Source: Gemmatimonadaceae bacterium (GTDB lineage: Bacteria > Gemmatimonadota > Gemmatimonadetes > Gemmatimonadales > Gemmatimonadaceae). From it: DNA of 7,652 bases. The notes under the pieces were generated by a model. The model made no database searches. It was not told the origin of the DNA and worked only from the letters and a program-made list of their open reading frames with translations. Below, one piece after another: positions 1 through 7,652 of the stretch; the stretch's first letter is position 1, and the number at the start of each line of letters is the position of its first letter. Made by a program: the position numbers and the translations under genes. The stretch lies in the NCBI GenBank assembly GCA_025453855.1, contig JALOPO010000195.1, positions 1 through 7,652 of the forward strand, read 5' to 3'.

Positions 1-73
1 TGGCGAGGCCGATGCCGCTCGTGGCGCCGGTGATGACGAGGACCTGCTCGGCGAGCGGGCGAAGTGCGGGCAT
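1..73 (-). CDS. Short-chain dehydrogenase/reductase (SDR), N-terminal fragment
   Basis: Read on the minus strand from the ATG at 73-71, the sequence gives 24 residues, MPALRPLAEQVLVITGATSG followed by IGLA, and then runs off the window. A short leader, a hydrophobic beta strand (VLVITG) and the TGxxxGIG dinucleotide-binding motif at residues 15-22 are the classic start of an SDR-family NAD(P)-dependent oxidoreductase. The motif normally lies about 10-20 residues from the start, so this ATG fits well. An in-frame GTG at 106-104 is possible but would add an unlikely Pro/Arg-rich leader. The substrate cannot be told from this fragment because the YxxxK catalytic part lies outside the window. It is divergent from the sigma factor gene. 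Confidence 0.82.
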   Translation of the reverse strand, partial: MPALRPLAEQVLVITGATSGIGLA

Positions 74-393
74 CGGCGTGCGGGGCGAGGCGTGGCGCGC
101 GGGCACCGCGTGTCGCGGCGCGAGAGGCGCACCAGGTGCAGGCTCCGTGCGCGCGGTGCCGTCCACGATCAGCGCTGCAACGCCGCCATCGCCTCGCGCG
201 CCGTGATGCTGCGGTTGTACAGCGGCGTCCCCGGCCCGGTGCGCCCGCCGGCGTCGGGAACGGTGCCCCGCGGACGGCACGGGAACGAGCGCCCCGGCTG
301 ACCCCGGCACGTTGCGACCCCGCGATCCGCACGTGCATGTTGCGAGGCCCGCCGTCGCCACGGCGGGACGCCCGGCACCATCCGCCCCACCGC
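74..393. other. Divergent intergenic region, no supported gene
   Basis: About 320 bases separate the divergent SDR and sigma factor starts. Open frames cross it on both strands, but their translations are Arg/Pro/Ala-rich and look like GC-driven artefacts. It should contain promoters for both directions. I see two copies of CGGGAACG (255-262 and 280-287), whose GGAAC core resembles ECF-type -35 elements, two copies of GTTGCGA (311-317 and 340-346), and a GCACGTGC palindrome (329-336). None can be assigned a role from sequence alone. A perfect hairpin at 348-367 is listed separately. Confidence 0.5.
348..367 (+). other. Perfect 8-bp hairpin upstream of the sigma factor start
   Basis: CCCGCCGT (348-355) and ACGGCGGG (360-367) pair perfectly around a 4-nt loop, CGCC. 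The structure ends 26 nt before the sigma factor ATG. In RNA it would be a very stable leader stem-loop; in DNA the palindrome could be an operator. No U-tract follows, so it is not a classical intrinsic terminator. Chance hairpins are common at this GC content, so a function is only a guess. Confidence 0.4.
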
Positions 394-1041
394 ATGAGCA
401 CGCTCGACCCCTCCGTCACCACCAGCGCCCCCGCCGCGGCCGACGCGAGCGGGTCGGGCGAGGTGACGGCGCTCCTGCGGGCGCACCGCGCCGGCGACGC
501 CACCGCCCTCGACCGCGTCTTCCCGCTCGTCTACGAGCACCTGCGGCACGTGGCGCGCGCGCAGCTCCGCCACGACGGCCGCGGCCGCGATGGCGCGCAC
601 ACGCTCTCCACCACCGCACTCGTCCACGAGGCGTACTTCAAGCTCGCCGACCAGGCGCAGCTCGACGTGCACGATCGTGGACACTTCCTCGCCATCGCCG
701 CGCGCGCCATGCGGCAGGTGCTCGTCGACTCGGCGCGCCGCCATCGGGCCGAGCGACGCGGCGGGGGGGCGGCCCACCTCGACCTCGACGCGGCCGAGAT
801 CGCGGTCGAGTCGCGTGCCGAGACGCTGGTGGCGCTCGACGAGGCGCTCGAGCGCCTGGCGCAGTTCGGCGCGCGCCTCGCGCGCGTGGTGGAGCTGCGC
901 TTCTTCGGTGGCCTCGCGGAGGAGGAGGTGGCGCGGATCCTCGGCGTCACCGAGCGCACGGTGCGTCGCGACTGGGTGAAGGCACGCGCGTGGCTGCACG
1001 CCGAGCTCGCCCCGCCCGCCCCCGACGCGCCGGTCCACTGA
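394..1041 (+). CDS. ECF sigma factor, TIGR02999/ECF43-like, kinase-associated type
   Basis: This 215-residue protein directs RNA polymerase to a special promoter set. Region 2 spans about residues 23-115 (EVTALLRAHRAGD, then TLSTTALVHEAYFKL at 70-84, then FLAIAARAMRQVLVDSAR). Region 4 spans about 143-203, with the ARVVELRFFGGL signature and a helix-turn-helix (EEEVARILGVTERTVRRDW). TALVHEAY and the RQVLVD-type stretch are hallmarks of the Sigma70_ECF/TIGR02999 group. Instead of the acidic DAED-like motif of region 2.2 it carries T70, S72, T73 and T74, as in ECF sigmas activated by Ser/Thr kinase phosphorylation (known for EcfP of Vibrio). The start at 394 matches family N-termini; an in-frame ATG at 337 would add a Pro/Arg-rich leader. 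The partner kinase gene begins 22 bp downstream, probably in the same operon. No anti-sigma gene is visible. Confidence 0.92.
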   Translation: MSTLDPSVTTSAPAAADASGSGEVTALLRAHRAGDATALDRVFPLVYEHLRHVARAQLRHDGRGRDGAHTLSTTALVHEAYFKLADQAQLDVHDRGHFLAIAARAMRQVLVDSARRHRAERRGGGAAHLDLDAAEIAVESRAETLVALDEALERLAQFGARLARVVELRFFGGLAEEEVARILGVTERTVRRDWVKARAWLHAELAPPAPDAPVH

Positions 1042-1063
1042 CGCCGCCGGCGGACGCCGCGCG

Positions 1064-2677
<1,614 letters not shown>

Positions 2678-4145
2678 CGCGACGCCGGTGCCGCTCGTGC
2701 GCCCCGCGCGCGGTGCGGCGTGGGTCGCCTCGCCGGCGTGGTCGCCCGACGGGCGGCAGCTCGCCTACGTGCAGGACTGGGTGGTGCACGTGCGCGACCT
2801 CGCCACCGGCGCCACGCGCGCGCTCCTGCCGCCGCGCGCGCTCGCCGCCCCGCACTCGCTCGCCTGGTCGCCCGACGGCACCCGCCTCGCGCTCGTCGAC
2901 AACAACGCCGAGTTCGTGTTCGGCCTCGAGGGGGGGACGGTGAACCTCGGCAACATCGCGCCGAGCGCGCTCGTGGTGCTCGCGCTCGGCGACGACCACC
3001 GGACGGTGCGTTCCGTGTCGCGCGTGACCACCGGCGGCGCGCTGGCCACGAGTCCGGCGTGGCTCCCCGACTCGCGCGGGCTGCTCTACGTCTCCGACAC
3101 CGATGGCGATCGCGACGTCTACCACCTGACGCTCGCCGCCGACGGGAGCGCACGCGCACCGGCGACACGCCTCACCGCGGGACTCGGCGCGCACACCATC
3201 GCCGTCTCGCGCGATGGGGCGCAGCTCACGTACAGCGTCTTCCGCAGCAGCGCGAATCTCTGGGCGCTCGCGCTCCCCGCGCGCGGTGCGGCGACGCTCG
3301 CCGACGCGCGGCCGCTCACCACCGGGCGCCAGTCGATCGAGGGCTTCGCCATCTCGCCCGACGGGACGCGACTCGCCTACGACTCGAACGTGCGCGGCAA
3401 CCAGGACGTGCTCGTGATCCCGTTCGATGCCACGCGTGCCGTCGCCGCCAGCGACGTGTCGCCACTGGTGGCCGATGCGCACGACGACTTCATGCCGCAC
3501 TGGTCGCCCGACGGACGCGAGCTCGCCTACTACCGCTACGACTCGTCGGCGACGCGGTCGCTGCGCGTGGTGTCCGCAGGCGGCGGCGCGTCGCGCCCGG
3601 TGATCGCGGAGCCGCGAAACCAGCGCTATCCCGGCTGGTCGCGCGATGGCACGGCGCTCGTCTTCGAGCGCGAGCAGTCGGGGGTGCGCACGCTGTGGAC
3701 GGTGCGGCGCGACGTCACCGGCGGATGGCAGCCCGCGCGCCCGCTGGTGCGCGACGGCGGCGATCCGCGCTGGTCGCCGACGAGCGACACGATCGCCTAC
3801 GTGCGCGACTCCGGCATCTGGCTGGTGGCCGCCACCGGCGGCGAGCCGCGACGACTGGTGGCGTTCAGCCCGCGCCGCGACGGGACGCTCGGTGTCGTGC
3901 AGTGGAGCCGCGACGGGCGCGCGGTGCTCTACAAGGTCGTCGCATCGTCGGGGGCGGCGACGATCTTGCGTGCGTCGCTGGCGGGCGGCCCACCCGAGCG
4001 CGTCGCCGTCCTCGACGACCTGCGTCGCCCGTCGGCGCGCCCGGAGTTCGACAGCGACGGGCGCCAGCTGGTGGTCACGCTCGCCGAGCGCGAGAGCGAC
4101 ATCTGGACGATGGCGCTGCGGCGCGCGCGCTGAGCGACGCGCCGG

Positions 4146-5228
4146 TCAGGGGAGGAGCGCCTCCAGCTCCTCCTCGATGCCGTGGCCGCGCCCCATGAAC
4201 TCGTCCACGGTGCGATCGACGAGACGCGCCGCGATCGGGCGCGCGGGCATCGCGGCGCGCAGTGCGCGCACGAGCGCGTCGCCGTGCGCGATGATGGTGT
4301 CGGTCGCCTTGCGACGCCCCGCATCATCGCGCAGGCGCTCGGCGGTGGCGAGCGCGGGGATGGCGGCGCGGATCGCCGCGCGTTCGCGCGCCACGCGCTC
4401 CCGCACCGCGGGCGTCGCCTGCCGCTCGAGGAGCTCGAAGAGGAGCGGCGGCGTCTCGGCACTGGCGAGGGCGAGCGCGAGGCGCCGCGTGGTCGTGTCG
4501 GACGCGGCATCGGCGAGCGCCGCGTCGGCCGGCAGGGCGAGCCCGGTCGCCAGGAACGGCAGGCGCGGGTTGTAGCGCGCGAAGGGGCCGTCGGGGGCGT
4601 CGGTGAACCAGACGTGCAGCATCTGCAGCGTCCGCCCGCGCGCACCGGCGAGGCGCGGATGTTCGTGCCACGCAGCGGCGGCGCCATCGAAGAGCGCGGG
4701 AGGCGCGCTGCCGGCCGGTCGCACGTAGGCGTACGCCGCGCCGACGAGCGTCTGCACGCCGCGCACGGGGGCGAACATGAGCACGGGCGGGCGTGCGAGG
4801 TCGATCGTCTCGCCGAGCACGAGATCGCTGCGCACCCAGTGCTCACCCTGCAGCGGGACGTTGCCGAAGACGGGGCGATAGCCGGCGGCGCGCGCCGCCT
4901 GCGGGGTGGCGAACGGCGTCGCGGCGCGGCGCGCGCTGTCGAGCTGCGCACGCGCGCGTGCGGTGAGCGCGATCGGCGCTGCCGCGTGCGACGCACCGTG
5001 TGCCGCCACGTGCACCGCGCCGTCTGTCGCACGCGGGCGTGTCGAACCGTCGTGCGACGCCGCAGCGTGCCGCGCGGTGTCGGGGGAGGCGGCACTCGTC
5101 ACGGACGCGACCGCGGCACCCGGCTCGACCGCGGCTGGTGAAGGATTGGCGCTGCCGCGCGGCGCGGCGCAGGCGGCGAGGCCGGTGACGATGGCGATGC
5201 CCGCGAGACGGGCGCTGTTCGGCGACAT
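4146..5228 (-). CDS. Lipoprotein of unknown function with conserved-looking His/Trp cluster
   Basis: A 360-residue protein read from the ATG at 5228-5226. It opens with a signal peptide (MSPNSARLAGIAIVTGLAAC); the lipobox LAAC puts the lipidated cysteine at C20, so it should sit in the cell envelope. Residues 21-85 are an Ala/Ser/Thr/His-rich linker, probably disordered. The core, about 86-232, contains GYRPVFGNVPLQGEHW (116-131), a stretch resembling PPVLMFAPVRG (147-157), WHEH (187-190) and MLHVWFTDAPDGPF (203-216). H130, H188, H190 and H205 with nearby Trp residues could bind a metal, but this is only a guess. The C-terminal part, about 245-358, is helical and charged. I do not recognise a named family. 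No Shine-Dalgarno is seen; the start is chosen from the signal peptide. The open frame continues far upstream but without protein-like content. It is convergent with the kinase gene. Confidence 0.8.
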   Translation of the reverse strand: MSPNSARLAGIAIVTGLAACAAPRGSANPSPAAVEPGAAVASVTSAASPDTARHAAASHDGSTRPRATDGAVHVAAHGASHAAAPIALTARARAQLDSARRAATPFATPQAARAAGYRPVFGNVPLQGEHWVRSDLVLGETIDLARPPVLMFAPVRGVQTLVGAAYAYVRPAGSAPPALFDGAAAAWHEHPRLAGARGRTLQMLHVWFTDAPDGPFARYNPRLPFLATGLALPADAALADAASDTTTRRLALALASAETPPLLFELLERQATPAVRERVARERAAIRAAIPALATAERLRDDAGRRKATDTIIAHGDALVRALRAAMPARPIAARLVDRTVDEFMGRGHGIEEELEALLP

Positions 5229-5373
5229 GCGCGGTGATACCCGCGGCCGCGCCAGGCGATCGCCCGGGCCGGCACCGCCCTTGCCCGCGCGTCCGCTGCA
5301 GGACCCGGGTGCGACGCGCACACCCGGAGAGGCGCGGCGCGGCGAACGGCGTGCGCGCGAGGCACCGGCATGC

Positions 5374-5379
5374 GGAGGG
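5374..5379 (+). promoter_or_regulatory. Strong Shine-Dalgarno (GGAGGG) for the small acidic protein
   Basis: GGAGGG lies 7 nt before the ATG at 5387. It is the clearest ribosome binding site in this window, where the other starts show weak or no Shine-Dalgarno. It supports real translation of the short frame and fixes its start, ruling out the longer in-frame ATG at 5234. Confidence 0.7.
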
Positions 5380-5386
5380 CGAGGTG

Positions 5387-5617
5387 ATGCAGGACGACGA
5401 GCAGGACAACGCGGCGCAGCCGCCGGCGGACGGCGACGCCAGCGCCGACACGCCGATGGCCGACGCACTGGTGGCCGAGGAGACCGACGCCGCGACGACT
5501 GGCCAGGACGCATCGGGCTCCATCGACGCGAGCGGGACCGACTCGGCGCTGGCGCCGGTGCCCGATCCCTCGCGCGCCGGCAATGACGGACAGGGCGCCG
5601 CATCGGACCATGGCTGA
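5387..5617 (+). CDS. Small acidic, probably disordered protein
   Basis: A 76-residue protein beginning MQDDEQDNAAQPPADGD. It is dominated by Asp, Glu, Ala, Gly and Ser, has no Lys or Cys, only one Arg (R63), and no hydrophobic segment, so it should be soluble and unstructured. I do not recognise a family. Evidence for a real gene is the GGAGGG ribosome site 7 nt before the ATG, an acidic composition that contrasts with the Arg-rich shadows typical of non-coding frames here, and its 8-nt overlap (ATGGCTGA) with the likely start of the YihY gene, which suggests translational coupling. Its promoter should lie in 5229-5386, divergent from the lipoprotein gene. It could be a cytoplasmic partner of the membrane protein or a short charged protein of general use; neither is shown. 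Confidence 0.62.
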   Translation: MQDDEQDNAAQPPADGDASADTPMADALVAEETDAATTGQDASGSIDASGTDSALAPVPDPSRAGNDGQGAASDHG

Positions 5618-6641
5618 CGCCGCACGGCCGGCGCGCGGGCTCGTCTCGCTGCTCGTCGCCACCGCGCGCGACTTCGACGAGGACGAGTGCCTCTCGCGCG
5701 CGGCCGCGCTGGCGTACTACACCGTCTTCGCGCTTCCGCCGCTGCTCGTCCTGCTCCTCCTCGTGGCGGGCGCGGTCTGGGACGCGAGCGACGTCGAGCG
5801 CGTCATGACGACGCAGTTCGCCGGCGTGCTCGGCACCGATGGCGCGCGACAGATCAAGGAGATCCTCGCCTACGCCGATCGCCCCGGCTCGGGCGGGACG
5901 GTGGCCACGATCGCCGGCATCGCCGGCCTCCTGTTCGGCGCCACCGGTGCCTTCATCTCGCTGCAGGAAGCGCTGAATCGCGCGTGGGAAGTGGCGCCGG
6001 ACCCCGATCGCGGGGGCGTGAAGGTCTTCCTCCTCAAGCGGCTGCTCTCGCTCGGCATGGTGCTCGGCATCGGCTTCCTGCTCGCCGTCTCGCTCGCGCT
6101 CACGAGCGGGATCGCGGCGGTGCAGCGCGAGCTCGCGCTCCCGGTGCCGGGGCCGCTCGTGTACGCCGCCGAGCTCGGGGCGACGTTCGCGGTGCTGGTG
6201 CTCCTCTTCACGGCCATCTTCCGCATCCTCCCCGATGCGCACGTCGAGTGGCGCGACGCGGCGGTGGGCGCGGTGGTGACGACGATCCTCTTCACGATCG
6301 GCAAGTTCGCGATCGGCCTCTATCTCGGCCGCAGCAACCCGCAGAGCGCCTTCGGCGCCGCCGGTGCGCTGGCGGTGGTGCTCCTCTGGGCCTACTACGC
6401 GGGGATCATCCTCCTCGCCGGCGCCGAGTTCACGCAGCAGTGGGCGACGCGTCGCGGCCACGAGATCACGCCCGAGCCGGGCGCGGTGCGTGTCGTCGAG
6501 CACCGTGCCACGGAGGATGGCACTGCGACAGCGGTTCATCACGGTGGGCACGGTGGGCACGGTGGAACCGCCACAATGAAACAATCAACCCATCGATCAG
6601 TCCACCGTGGCTCTTCACCGTGGCCACCGTGCCCACCGTGA
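5610..6641 (+). CDS. YihY/virulence factor BrkB family inner-membrane protein
   Basis: A 343-residue multi-pass membrane protein of the YihY/UPF0761 family, once called BrkB or 'ribonuclease BN'. Its exact function is unsettled; transport has been proposed. Numbered from ATG 5610, it shows SRAAALAYYTVFALPPLL (about 29-46, first membrane segment), FGATGAF (109-115), LQEALNRAWEV (118-128), a second hydrophobic block (about 144-167), ILPDAHVEWRDAAVGA (206-221), and GAAGALAVVLLWAYYAGIIL (249-268) followed by LAGAEFTQQW. About six membrane segments are expected. The start at 5610 overlaps the upstream stop by 8 nt; ATG 5583, in frame, would add nine residues, and neither has a good Shine-Dalgarno. 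Family proteins end shortly after AEFTQ; here the final ~36 residues (His/Gly-rich HHGGHGGHGG, then SPWPPCPP) are encoded by an inverted-repeat element that also supplies the stop. Confidence 0.9.
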   Translation: MADAARPARGLVSLLVATARDFDEDECLSRAAALAYYTVFALPPLLVLLLLVAGAVWDASDVERVMTTQFAGVLGTDGARQIKEILAYADRPGSGGTVATIAGIAGLLFGATGAFISLQEALNRAWEVAPDPDRGGVKVFLLKRLLSLGMVLGIGFLLAVSLALTSGIAAVQRELALPVPGPLVYAAELGATFAVLVLLFTAIFRILPDAHVEWRDAAVGAVVTTILFTIGKFAIGLYLGRSNPQSAFGAAGALAVVLLWAYYAGIILLAGAEFTQQWATRRGHEITPEPGAVRVVEHRATEDGTATAVHHGGHGGHGGTATMKQSTHRSVHRGSSPWPPCPP

Positions 6642-6649
6642 TGAATCGC
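6531..6649. repeat. Inverted-repeat element with 9-bp CACGGTGGG units (MITE/REP-like)
   Basis: The left arm, 6531-6564, and the right arm, 6616-6649, are inverted copies matching at 32 of 34 positions (mismatches at 6534 and 6557), including 22 perfect bases at 6535-6556 and 6624-6645. The left arm holds three tandem 9-bp units, CACGGTGGG, CACGGTGGG and CACGGTGGA; the right arm and nearby loop carry the same unit reversed (CCCACCGTG, GCCACCGTG and related). The 51-nt loop is much richer in A and T than its surroundings (ATGAAACAATCAACCCATCG, for instance), which suggests foreign origin. As RNA it would fold into a long hairpin. There is no transposase, and no clear target-site duplication was found. 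It contains the 3' end and stop of the YihY frame. It could be a non-autonomous mobile repeat, and may also end or insulate transcription. Confidence 0.8.
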
Positions 6650-6669
6650 CGTTCCGGCGCCGCCACGTG

Positions 6670-6689
6670 GCCGGTATCCACGTACCGGC
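6670..6689 (+). other. 7-bp inverted repeat between the YihY and transpeptidase genes
   Basis: GCCGGTA (6670-6676) and TACCGGC (6683-6689) form a perfect palindrome around TCCACG. It lies about 100 bases before the transpeptidase-like gene, within the 6650-6787 spacer that otherwise shows nothing I can name. It could be an operator or leader hairpin for that gene; chance is also plausible at this base composition. Confidence 0.35.
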
Positions 6690-6787
6690 TGGCTGCACGC
6701 TCCTTGCCGTGTGGCGGCGGGTCAGCAGCGACCGGCGACGTCGATCGCCGCTCGCATCCCCTCCCCATGGCTCCCGGTACGTTCACC

Positions 6788-7465
6788 ATGTCACGCCCCA
6801 TCGCTCCTCGTCGCCGCGGTCGCGACTTCACACGGAACGCTCGTCACCTGCTCGCCATCGCCGGCGTGCTGCTCCTCGCGGCCTGCGGCGCCGAGCGGCG
6901 CGATCAGCCGCGTGGCGCCGGCGACGGCACGATCGCCGTCGGTGACAGCGCCGGTACGACGCCCGCGGCGCCGGTGCGCGACACGGCCGACGTGCGCGTC
7001 GAGGTCGACATCGCGGCGCGACAGGTGCGCGTGCTCGCTGCGGCGGGCGACACGATCGCGGTGCACCCCGCCGCCGTCGGCTCGCCCGAGTGGCCCACGC
7101 GTCCGGGGACGTGGACCATCGACCAGGTGGTGCTCAATCCCGAGTGGACGCCCCCCGACGAGTCGTGGGCCGAGGAGCGCGAGCCGCGCAATCCCGGCGA
7201 TCCGAAGAACCCCCTCGGTCGCGCCCAGCTCGTCTACGACCTGCCGCGGACGATCCACGGCACCAACGATCCGGCCTCGGTCGGCAAGGCGGTCTCGCAC
7301 GGCTCGGTGCGCGTGACCAACGACGTCGCCGTCGCGCTCGCGCGGCTCGTGCTCGAGCGCACCGGCTACGCCGCGGTGGACAGCGTGCTGCAGCGCGCCG
7401 GGCGCGACAGCACCGAGAAGGTCGTCGTTGCCCTGCCGAAATCGGTGCCGATCCGCGTCTTCTGA
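6788..7465 (+). CDS. L,D-transpeptidase-like (YkuD fold) lipoprotein with Ser in place of catalytic Cys
   Basis: A 225-residue protein. Family members cross-link peptidoglycan or attach proteins to it using a Cys nucleophile. Residues 1-33 form an Arg-rich start, a hydrophobic stretch (LLAIAGVLLL) and a lipobox LAAC with C33, indicating a lipoprotein. The YkuD domain follows, about 68-225: strand VRVEVDIAARQVRVL, AVGSPEWPTRPGTWTI (97-111, the TPxGxF-like element), NPEWTPPDESW (117-127), IHGTND (156-161), and SHGSVRVTN (170-178), where the family has SHGC(I/V)R. The catalytic Cys is S173 (TCG, 7304-7306), and the only cysteine is the lipidated C33. H157, H171, G172 and R175 are kept. ATG 6767 is an in-frame alternative start seven codons upstream; neither has a clear Shine-Dalgarno. 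It may be an inactive binder, a Ser variant, or a subfamily with a different reaction. Confidence 0.87.
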   Translation: MSRPIAPRRRGRDFTRNARHLLAIAGVLLLAACGAERRDQPRGAGDGTIAVGDSAGTTPAAPVRDTADVRVEVDIAARQVRVLAAAGDTIAVHPAAVGSPEWPTRPGTWTIDQVVLNPEWTPPDESWAEEREPRNPGDPKNPLGRAQLVYDLPRTIHGTNDPASVGKAVSHGSVRVTNDVAVALARLVLERTGYAAVDSVLQRAGRDSTEKVVVALPKSVPIRVF

Positions 7466-7473
7466 CGCCGCGG

Positions 7474-7516
7474 CGCGCGGCGCGGCCGGCACGGCCCGGT
7501 GCGCCGGCGCCGCGCG
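7474..7516 (+). terminator. GC-rich hairpin after the transpeptidase gene, possible terminator
   Basis: CGCGCGGCGC (7474-7483) pairs perfectly with GCGCCGCGCG (7507-7516) around a 23-nt, GC-rich loop. It starts 9 nt after the transpeptidase stop and ends before the next gene, the right place for a terminator. No T-run follows, so it would have to act without the usual U-tract or only protect the 3' end. Self-complementary GC runs are frequent in such DNA. Confidence 0.35.
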
Positions 7517-7554
7517 TGGTGACGCGACCACCGCGCGCCATGCATCTTTGCCGC

Positions 7555-7652
7555 ATGGCATCCATCGCATTCCTCGGCACCGGCCTGCTCGGCAGCGCCT
7601 TCGTGGAGGCCGCGCTCGGGCGCGGCGAGACCGTCACCGTCTGGAACCGCAC
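7555..7652 (+). CDS. NAD(P)-dependent dehydrogenase, 3-hydroxyisobutyrate dehydrogenase type, N-terminal fragment
   Basis: From ATG 7555 the frame gives 32 residues, MASIAFLGTGLLGSAFVEAA and on to VTVWNR, before the window ends. A beta strand, the GTGLLG nucleotide-binding turn (GxGxxG, G8, G10, G13), a helix, and a second strand ending in WNR form the first half of a Rossmann fold. The strand-end Asn-Arg is typical of NADP-preferring beta-hydroxyacid dehydrogenases and relatives (3-hydroxyisobutyrate dehydrogenase, GLYR1-like, imine reductases). The substrate cannot be told from this part. An in-frame ATG at 7540 would add five residues (MHLCR); the shorter start matches the family better. 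It follows the transpeptidase gene by 89 bp. Confidence 0.85.
   Translation, partial: MASIAFLGTGLLGSAFVEAALGRGETVTVWNR

Noticed and set aside
169..381. Minus-strand 70-codon frame ending GTPLYNRSITAREAMAALQR
   Set aside because: The last 25 residues look somewhat protein-like, but the rest is Arg/Pro-rich, there is no ribosome site, no recognised family, and it fills the promoter region of the sigma gene.
6531..6565. CRISPR-like array from the CACGGTGGG units
   Set aside because: Units are 9 bp, directly abutting, without spacers, and part of an inverted repeat.
5229..6584. Upstream extension of the minus-strand lipoprotein frame to 812 codons
   Set aside because: The part beyond 5228 is antisense to the YihY and acidic-protein genes and lacks domain signals; the signal peptide with lipobox marks the true start at 5228.
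6531..6649. Inverted repeat as a classical rho-independent terminator
   Set aside because: The loop is 51 nt, no T-run follows, and the coding frame runs through the left arm and stops in the right arm; repeat units point to an element, though a secondary effect on transcription remains possible.

Overview
This is a very GC-rich window (well above 70% by eye) with dense gene packing. A sigma factor paired with a Ser/Thr kinase–TolB-type propeller protein, two lipoproteins with LAAC lipoboxes, and a C-rich third codon position suggest a Gemmatimonadota (Gemmatimonas-like) or similar soil bacterium. The phylum is an inference from gene style, not a proven assignment.

Layout. (1) Bases 1-73, minus strand: the first 24 codons of a short-chain dehydrogenase, cut by the window edge. 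(2) Bases 74-393: a divergent intergenic region with no supported gene and a perfect 8-bp hairpin close to the next start. (3) Bases 394-1041, plus: an ECF sigma factor of the TIGR02999/ECF43-like type, whose usual partner is a kinase. (4) Bases 1064-4133, plus: that partner, a PknB-type kinase with one membrane segment and a 12-motif PD40/TolB-like propeller. The reading frame is broken at about 1970, where roughly 20 nt that should encode kinase subdomain IX are missing. It is annotated as a pseudogene, or possibly an assembly deletion. (5) Bases 4146-5228, minus: a 360-residue lipoprotein of unknown function, convergent with the kinase gene at a 12-bp gap. (6) Bases 5387-5617, plus: a 76-residue, strongly acidic, probably disordered protein with a very good Shine-Dalgarno. 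It overlaps the start of (7), a YihY/BrkB-type membrane protein (5610-6641). The last ~36 codons and stop of (7) lie inside (8), an inverted-repeat element (6531-6649) built from 9-bp CACGGTGGG units. (9) Bases 6788-7465, plus: a YkuD-type L,D-transpeptidase-like lipoprotein in which Ser replaces the catalytic Cys. (10) From 7555, plus: the first 32 codons of a Rossmann-fold NAD(P)-dependent dehydrogenase of the 3-hydroxyisobutyrate dehydrogenase type.

How they fit together. The sigma factor and kinase form one signalling unit: in this sigma class the region-2.2 acidic motif is replaced by Ser/Thr residues, and phosphorylation by the kinase is thought to supply the missing charge. With the kinase broken, the sigma factor may be orphaned. 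The other genes look like ordinary envelope and metabolic genes without a shared pathway. I do not see a complete new system. The best second-look items are the Cys-to-Ser transpeptidase, the inverted repeat that forms a membrane protein's C-terminus, the broken sigma/kinase pair, and the acidic small protein coupled to the YihY gene.
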